Shown: positions 58,949-64,000 of the stretch, one piece after another | Numbering within the stretch: position 1 is the first letter of the stretch | Layout of the letters: each line of letters starts with the position of its first letter | Origin: Phoma sp. XZ068 | Taxonomy: Eukaryota; Ascomycota; Dothideomycetes; Pleosporales; Didymellaceae | Direction: 5' to 3' | Length of the DNA: 64,000 nucleotides | NCBI GenBank assembly: GCA_004835665.1 | Contig: RBKR01000002.1 | Location: 186,001-250,000, forward strand | Program-made: the position numbers and the translations under genes | Notes under the pieces: model-generated | What the model was told of the DNA's origin: nothing | The model's input: the letters and a program-made list of their open reading frames with translations, nothing else | The model's database searches: none

Positions 58949-59506
58949 GGTGGTGCTACTGTGTGTACGTTCAAGTATGAAGATCAGTGGAAGAGCGATG
59001 ACGTCGTGGTGCTTATAAGCGCGACTGGACGGTTTTTAGTGCGTTGATGCTGTAAGCTTCAGGCAAGAGTCAGAGATCTCGGCTATCGCCAGCCACGTGG
59101 GGTAAGCATTCGTTGTGCCCCTGATTTCTCGAAGATCCCTTGTTCGTCCGCGTTCTCATGCAACGACGGGCTTTAACATCAACATTCGGCTCCATTGGGC
59201 TTGCACGTGCGCCATTTGACAGATGGGTATAATGGACTTATCGTCTTAACTCCGGTCGGCCGACGTCTTGGTTATAGATGAGTACGGAATAGTGGTACGA
59301 TATACACCCACTCACGATGTATGAATAATTGAAGGATTAATTGGCGTTGCACTGAAGAGCTTGCCCATGATGCTTAAGTCCGTTTTTGTCGGACTATCAT
59401 GTTGCACTGTATTCATTCTTGATTTCGATCTCATCCCTTCCACAAACATCACAACTCCAGGTTCCACTTCCCTCATCTACTCTTACTCTTATCATATCAA
59501 CTAAGG
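58949..59506. other. Divergent promoter, PPC decarboxylase and AKR
   Basis: 558 bp between start codons, no gene seen; CT-rich leader just before the AKR start at 59,507. Confidence 0.6.
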
Positions 59507-60570
59507 ATGTCTCTACCGACAGCTCAACTAGGTCGTGATGGTCCTCAGGTCACCCGTCTGGGACTTGGCCTGATGGGTTTGTCCGTGTTTTACGGTGCGC
59601 CGAAGCCAGACGAAGAGCGCCTTGAGCTTCTTACGCAAGCGCATAAGCTAGGAGAGCACTTCTGGGATTCATCCGATTTGTCAGTACTGTCAGAACATTG
59701 CTGTCAATTTCTCCATTGACGCAAGGCAGTTACGGCGACAACGAGGTGCTCCTGGGCAAGTGGTTCGCCGCCAACAAGGACAAACGCAACGACATCTTCC
59801 TCGCTACAAAGTTTGCAGTAGACCAAAAGACATTTCACGTTGATAGCTCACCCGAGTACGCTAAGAAGGCGTGCTATGCGAGCCTTGAGCGTCTCGGCCT
59901 TCCTCAGATTGACCTGTTCTACTGCCACCGTGTTGATGGCAAGACACCAATCGAGAAGACCGTTGAAGCCATGGTCGAACTAAAGAACGAAGGCAAGATC
60001 AAATACCTCGGTCTCTCAGAGGTGTCGTCCAACACGTTACGCCGCGCCCATGCAGTCCATCCTATCACTGCTGTTCAGGTCGAGTATTCCCCATTCGCAC
60101 TCGAGATCGAGAGCAAACAAATCGACCTCCTTGCAACATGCCGCGAACTTGGTGTTGCAGTTGTTTCCTACTCTCCACTGTGCCGTGGCATCCTTAGCGG
60201 AGCCCTGAGGTCCCCTGATGATTTCGAAAAGGGCGATTACCGCAGCCAGTTTCCTCGTTTTAGCCCCGAAAACTTCCCCAAAAACTTGAAGCTCGTCGAT
60301 CAGATCACCGCATTGGCAAAAGAGAAGGGTGTCGAGCCCAGTCAGCTGACACTCGCGTGGTTGATGGCACAGGGCGATGACATCTTCCCTATCCCTGGTA
60401 CCACCAAGGTCAACAGGCTCAAAGAGAATCTGGGTTCGCTGTATGTGAAGTTGAGTAAGGAACAGAAGCAGCAGATCAGGAAGGCGTCTGAAGAGGCGGA
60501 CGTCGGTGGCGAGCGTTATCCTGCTCAATCTTTGGCTCAGTGCTATGCGGACACCCCAGCCTTGAAGTGA
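59507..60570 (+). CDS. Aldo/keto reductase, YakC/pyridoxal-reductase type
   Basis: NADPH-dependent reductase; substrate unknown, with family members known for pyridoxal and aldehyde reduction. Exons 59507-59679 and 59730-60570; 337 aa. Start MSLPTAQLGRDGPQVTRLGLG is typical. The 50-nt intron interrupts the active-site region; joining gives FWDSSDFYGDNEVLLGKWF with catalytic Asp and Tyr. Lys is in FLATKFA and His in DLFYCHRVDG. Cofactor motif PIPGTTKVNRLKENL lies near 280. Distinct subfamily from the reductase at 0.65-2.1 kb. Confidence 0.93.
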
Positions 60571-62163
60571 GAAAACCCTGAGTTCTGGAGACGAGACATA
60601 ACGACCAAATTGAAGCGTTGTCAGTGTCGTGTATAGTCTATATTGTATCCCGAAGCATGATGCACAAGGCTCCGCGGAGAGGTTTTCCAAGCCACAAAAA
60701 ATCAGATTTCATCTAACAAATGACCTTGTATCGGCCTTTAACTTGATACTCGAACATGCAATGTCCTGTCACTTGGCATGTCTATTTTCGCGATTCTGAC
60801 TGCTAGGAGCAGCAGGAAACCGCGGTTATACCGCCTCGCCCTAGTCCTCCATGTATCAGATGAGTCCCACCACACTCCTGATATCACTGTAGGCGTCTTC
60901 CCACGTGTCCAACATTGCATTCGGCGACCGCTGCATCGGTATGTTGTCCTGGCACCAGGGTGGTCTATTGATGACCTCGCCTCCCACCATGCCACATTAT
61001 GCCGGCAATTAGGCGTTTCCTCTCGACTCACCTCCCGAATGCAGACCATTTCTCCGGGACAGCCCCATATTCCAGCACCCTTTCAGTCGGAAACATATCA
61101 CCGAGCACGTTGTGGACCGTGTTGAGGAAGGACGTGGCGCAACCAGTCACGGCGTAGTGGTGTAGCGTTGAGTAAGGGGGAGTATCCGCGCGCGACTGCG
61201 CCGCTGGGGCCGTTGGGATAGAGTGCCAATTGGGACCGCACCCGGTGAGATGGTAGTCGGGTATGCGAACCGTAGATCAGGGAGTTGGGGAATACTTGAT
61301 GGCGAGGAGATTTGAGACGTGGTGCGGGCCAGATCGCGATCGGTGGCGAGACATGTGGGTGCAGTATCCACGAGAAAGTCACGGCATTGCTCGAGAGTTC
61401 CTAAAGACCTAGATACTACTGCGCTTGGCATCGAGCAAGCATAATACATTTCGGTATACCTGCTTATCGTTCTCAGCACTGCTCTGCTGCGGTCGGGAGA
61501 CTACCTCCTCATCAACGCTGTGGATGATCCGCTCACCTTTTGCAGGTCTTTGTTGAGTAACTGACGTGAAAATCTTTGTTCTGTTTCCAGTTTCGAGGCT
61601 TGTCTTGTGGGTAGGATTAGGTGGCCAAACTGATGTTGCCGTGCGCCGCGTGCCTTCACTGCAGGTAAACAACCGAATGTCGTAGAGGCTAGGCGCCTGA
61701 GCAAGATCAACAATGCTCAACAGAACGCAACTGTTACCTCAAGACATTGTGCGTTTGCGGCGTCTGCTTTACCATGAATCCCCAGGCTGCTACAGCAATG
61801 ACTTGAACTACTGAGACAAAAGTCCAACGAATTGTGATGAGCTTTTTGAATGATTGCGGACAAATCATTGTCCCCCTGACAGCGGTCATCTGAGGACTCG
61901 GCCAAAACAAATTAGCTAGGTAGATCCGATGGACGTAGTCCAACTTGCAGTGTACGTTACTATGGCCAATAGCTGAGTGAGACAGACTCTTGCAAAAGGT
62001 CATAGGCACCGCTGGCACGCTGCTCGGGTGTCGCTGGGGTTGTGGGTGGGGTCGATTTTGGACTGTGGTGAAGAAGAGCGTGCCGTTTTCAAACCCAAAT
62101 TGCTCATCATCAACAACACCACGCGCTTTTAGCCCCACCACCATCAACCACCACCAACCGTCA
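60571..62163. other. Gene-poor stretch
   Basis: About 1.6 kb without a supported gene. Short frames on the minus strand (61,098-62,234) lack motifs. Confidence 0.5.
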
Positions 62164-62385
62164 ATGCACGCTATCCTCTGGACTCTCGGTGCCGTAGTCG
62201 CCTGCTTGCTGCTGCTCGGTAGTATCATCGCCACCTACCAATACTATGCTCTCATCGCCGCCTGCAATGCTGCCGAGCAGCGGGAGCAGCGCCTCTACGC
62301 TGCTGAACTCGAGCTGGAGCAGCTTCGAGGCGAGGATGCCAGGTGGAGGGCGTATTGGGCGGGCATGGCCATCTACAGGCATTGA
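62164..62385 (+). CDS. Tiny single-pass membrane protein, 73 aa
   Basis: Starts at the ATG at 62164. Residues 3-31 form one membrane helix (ILWTLGAVVACLLLLGSIIA) and 36-62 a charged, coiled-coil-like helix (AEQREQRLYAAELELEQLRG). Codon use and composition are consistent with coding. The stop TGA is followed at once by a G and a GTAAGC donor (62,387), so the transcript appears to be spliced just after the stop. The family is not recognised. It may be a true microprotein or the first exon of a longer gene now carrying a stop. Confidence 0.45.
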   Translation: MHAILWTLGAVVACLLLLGSIIATYQYYALIAACNAAEQREQRLYAAELELEQLRGEDARWRAYWAGMAIYRH

Positions 62386-62860
62386 GGTAAGCACATACTC
62401 ACCTCTTCCTTTACTTCCCCTCCACATCAACCTCTAGAAATAGCGCTCCAAGCTCTTTGCACCGATGTTCTCTTCGCCCCACCTTCAGAGGCTTTTGGCG
62501 CTTCAAGGAAGTATTGTCAGCGCCATGCTCTACCTCGAGACATGTCTGTTTGTTGTGTGGGATCCGGAAAGCCTCCACATGTTTGTATACAGCGCTGCGA
62601 CGAGCAGATAGATGCCGTGCAGTTCTCTAAAAGTAGCTCCGATCAAGTCCAAACAGCAACTTGAGAGCCCGTAACCGTCTAGGAAGCTCTACACCATGTA
62701 CCATGGCCTCCTCATCATGCAGGTAAGTGATGACCCGAATCCCTGGTATCAACTCGCCAAAACTAACTCTTGCAGACAATAAAGACCTGCCTCTACAAAC
62801 AACTCCAGAGCCAGACCAGCGCCCTTTCTACCTTCGCTGCGCGAACTGACCTATAGATGT
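62386..62860 (+). other. Spliced tail with coding-like blocks after the 73-aa ORF
   Basis: Two introns with good signals: about 62,387-62,436 (GTAAGC...CCTCTAG) and about 62,721-62,775 (GTAAGT...ACTAAC...TTGCAG). In the exon between them one frame reads MFSSPHLQRLLALQGSIVSA and LYLETCLFVVWDPESLHMFV to a TAG. In the same frame MYHGLLIMQ joins TIKTCLYKQLQSQTS across the second intron. Stops at TAG and TAA separate the blocks. They look protein-like, so this may be a decayed gene or small ORFs in a spliced 3' UTR. Confidence 0.35.
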
Positions 62861-64000
62861 TCACGCTAAAAGAAAACACGCGCATACATGTTGATTACTT
62901 TCTTCTTACACAATTTCGTCAACACAACGCTCTGGATGGTGTGCTCCACAACGAGTGTGCGTGAGGCTCGAGAACACAATGATGGTATGAGGATGGAGCG
63001 TCACTCGCATGAGCCTCGGGTTTATGGGTGCCGAGTCAGTCGACAGACATTGCTCACTCTTTCGAGGCAATCGCGCTACATGTCATTGAAAACCAGGTAC
63101 ATCTGCCGCGCACATCGTGGCTGCGACATCTCATGTACGATCTTGCGATCCTTCAGCCTCCAACACGTTCGAGAACACAGGGCCGATGTTCGCCGCGGAC
63201 TGCCTTTGTTGACGATAACCGCCTCTCAAAGCACTAGCCGGAACTATGCATCCCTCCGGCTGGCCGCCTCAAGACCGGGCTCGAGACGGTGCACGAAGCA
63301 AAAGGTCCCCGCAGACACAACCTTCTACCGAGAAGGATTTTGCCAACGTGTGACCATTTAACGGCCCTGATAAAGACCCTGCCTCTTCTGATTGACAATG
63401 GTGGACGACAAAAGTCTCACCGACATTCCTGACTCGAGGACTTCCTCGGTACAGAAGGCCAGTGCTGTCCCCACCCAACACGCGACTCGAGGACAATCAT
63501 AACAGGCGGCAATATCGGTGGAGAAGAACGAAGGGATTCGCAATTTTGAGGGACACGCACAATGTCGGCGTGATGCGCACAGCCCTGGTTGAAACAAACT
63601 GCAAATGAAGAGGCGTGAATAAGTTTCGGAGCGACGTTGGTGAGCGTCACTTAGAAACTCGCAACCTCGGATAAACACAAGCAGCGCTGTCAACCACGCG
63701 ACGGCTGCAGTAGTGCAGAGATGTATCCAGTGGCAGGCGTGGCAGGTCGCGTCGTCCAAGTCAGGCACCTCTACAGGACAGGCAAGGGCAATATCGTTGG
63801 TTGCACGACTGGAGCACCAGCGTTCACGCCAGGGCAAAGCGGCCCGCTAGACAGAAGGAATCGATTGCCACGTGTTGGTACCCCTGGCGCCTCTGGGACT
63901 CTGCCCATGACTCGGTCCGCGAGGCCACAGTTTTTCTGCCGAAAAGACGGGTGATCCTCGCCGTGACGGCTTCGATAGGGCTGTAACAGCGAAATGACCT
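62861..64000. other. Right edge, no supported gene
   Basis: About 1.1 kb with short frames only; no motifs, repeats or RNA genes recognised. Confidence 0.5.

Noticed and set aside
60738..61479. Possible ankyrin or enzyme remnant at 61 kb
   Set aside because: Fragments in several frames do not join and do not match any repeat consensus by eye.
61734..62234. 166-codon minus-strand frame near 62 kb
   Set aside because: Overlaps the 73-aa ORF start antisense and shows no family motif; kept as non-coding.

Overview
This window is nuclear DNA from a filamentous ascomycete (Pezizomycotina), and the protein flavour suggests a Dothideomycete. The reasons are: many genes broken by 45-80 nt introns with GT...CTAAC/CTGAC...AG signals, a spliced tRNA, fungal-specific families (Med5, HET domain, PNGase A, Ndc1), and genes packed on both strands with many divergent pairs. 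The assignment to class is an inference; no rRNA or mitochondrial sequence is present to confirm it.

Layout. 0.65-2.1 kb: an aldo/keto reductase (minus) containing a twin intron. 3.8-4.5 kb: an unrecognised 249-aa protein. 5.2-8.7 kb: Mediator subunit 5. 9.0-10.3 kb: mitochondrial malonyl-CoA:ACP transacylase, followed tail to tail by an SDR oxidoreductase (10.3-11.6 kb). 13.2-17.0 kb: a SCYL1/Cex1-type pseudokinase convergent with mitochondrial methionyl-tRNA formyltransferase, which in turn diverges from CCZ1 (17.4-20.1 kb). 20.5-21.9 kb: an AT-rich array of about eight decayed tandem repeats. 22.5-24.0 kb: a GPI-type aspartic protease. 25.3-26.2 kb: RHO1, divergent from UFD2 (27.7-31.0 kb). 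31.4-33.4 kb: a small membrane protein divergent from an Hlj1/DNAJB12-like J-protein. 33.6-36.1 kb: MVD1 and the cytochrome c heme lyase, divergent. 36.3-39.6 kb: NDC1 and a PEP12-like syntaxin, divergent. 40.0-41.0 kb: a BTB protein. 43.1-43.9 kb: a DUF1279 mitochondrial membrane protein. 44.3-45.0 kb: a frameshifted gene-like remnant. 46.4 kb: a 94-aa protein. 46.9-49.0 kb: PNGase A. 52.4-54.0 kb: an EamA-type transporter. 54.8 kb: tRNA-Asn(GTT) with an intron. 55.5-57.8 kb: a HET-domain protein. 58.1-60.6 kb: PPC decarboxylase and a second aldo/keto reductase, divergent. 62.2-62.9 kb: a tiny membrane ORF followed by two introns.

Most genes are unrelated housekeeping functions: transcription, mitochondrial fatty acid/translation/cytochrome biogenesis, vacuolar trafficking (CCZ1 and PEP12 both act on endosome-to-vacuole traffic), ubiquitin chain elongation, sterol and CoA precursors. 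I see no biosynthetic cluster, no intact transposon and no CRISPR. The gene-poor stretches (41.0-43.1, 45.0-46.4, 49.0-52.4, 60.6-62.2, 62.9-64.0 kb) hold no coding sequence I can support.

The strongest unusual features are: a frame-proven [D1,2] spliceosomal twin intron in the first aldo/keto reductase, the decayed tandem array at 20.6-21.9 kb, the frameshifted remnant at 44.3-45.0 kb, and the odd spliced locus at 62.2-62.9 kb.
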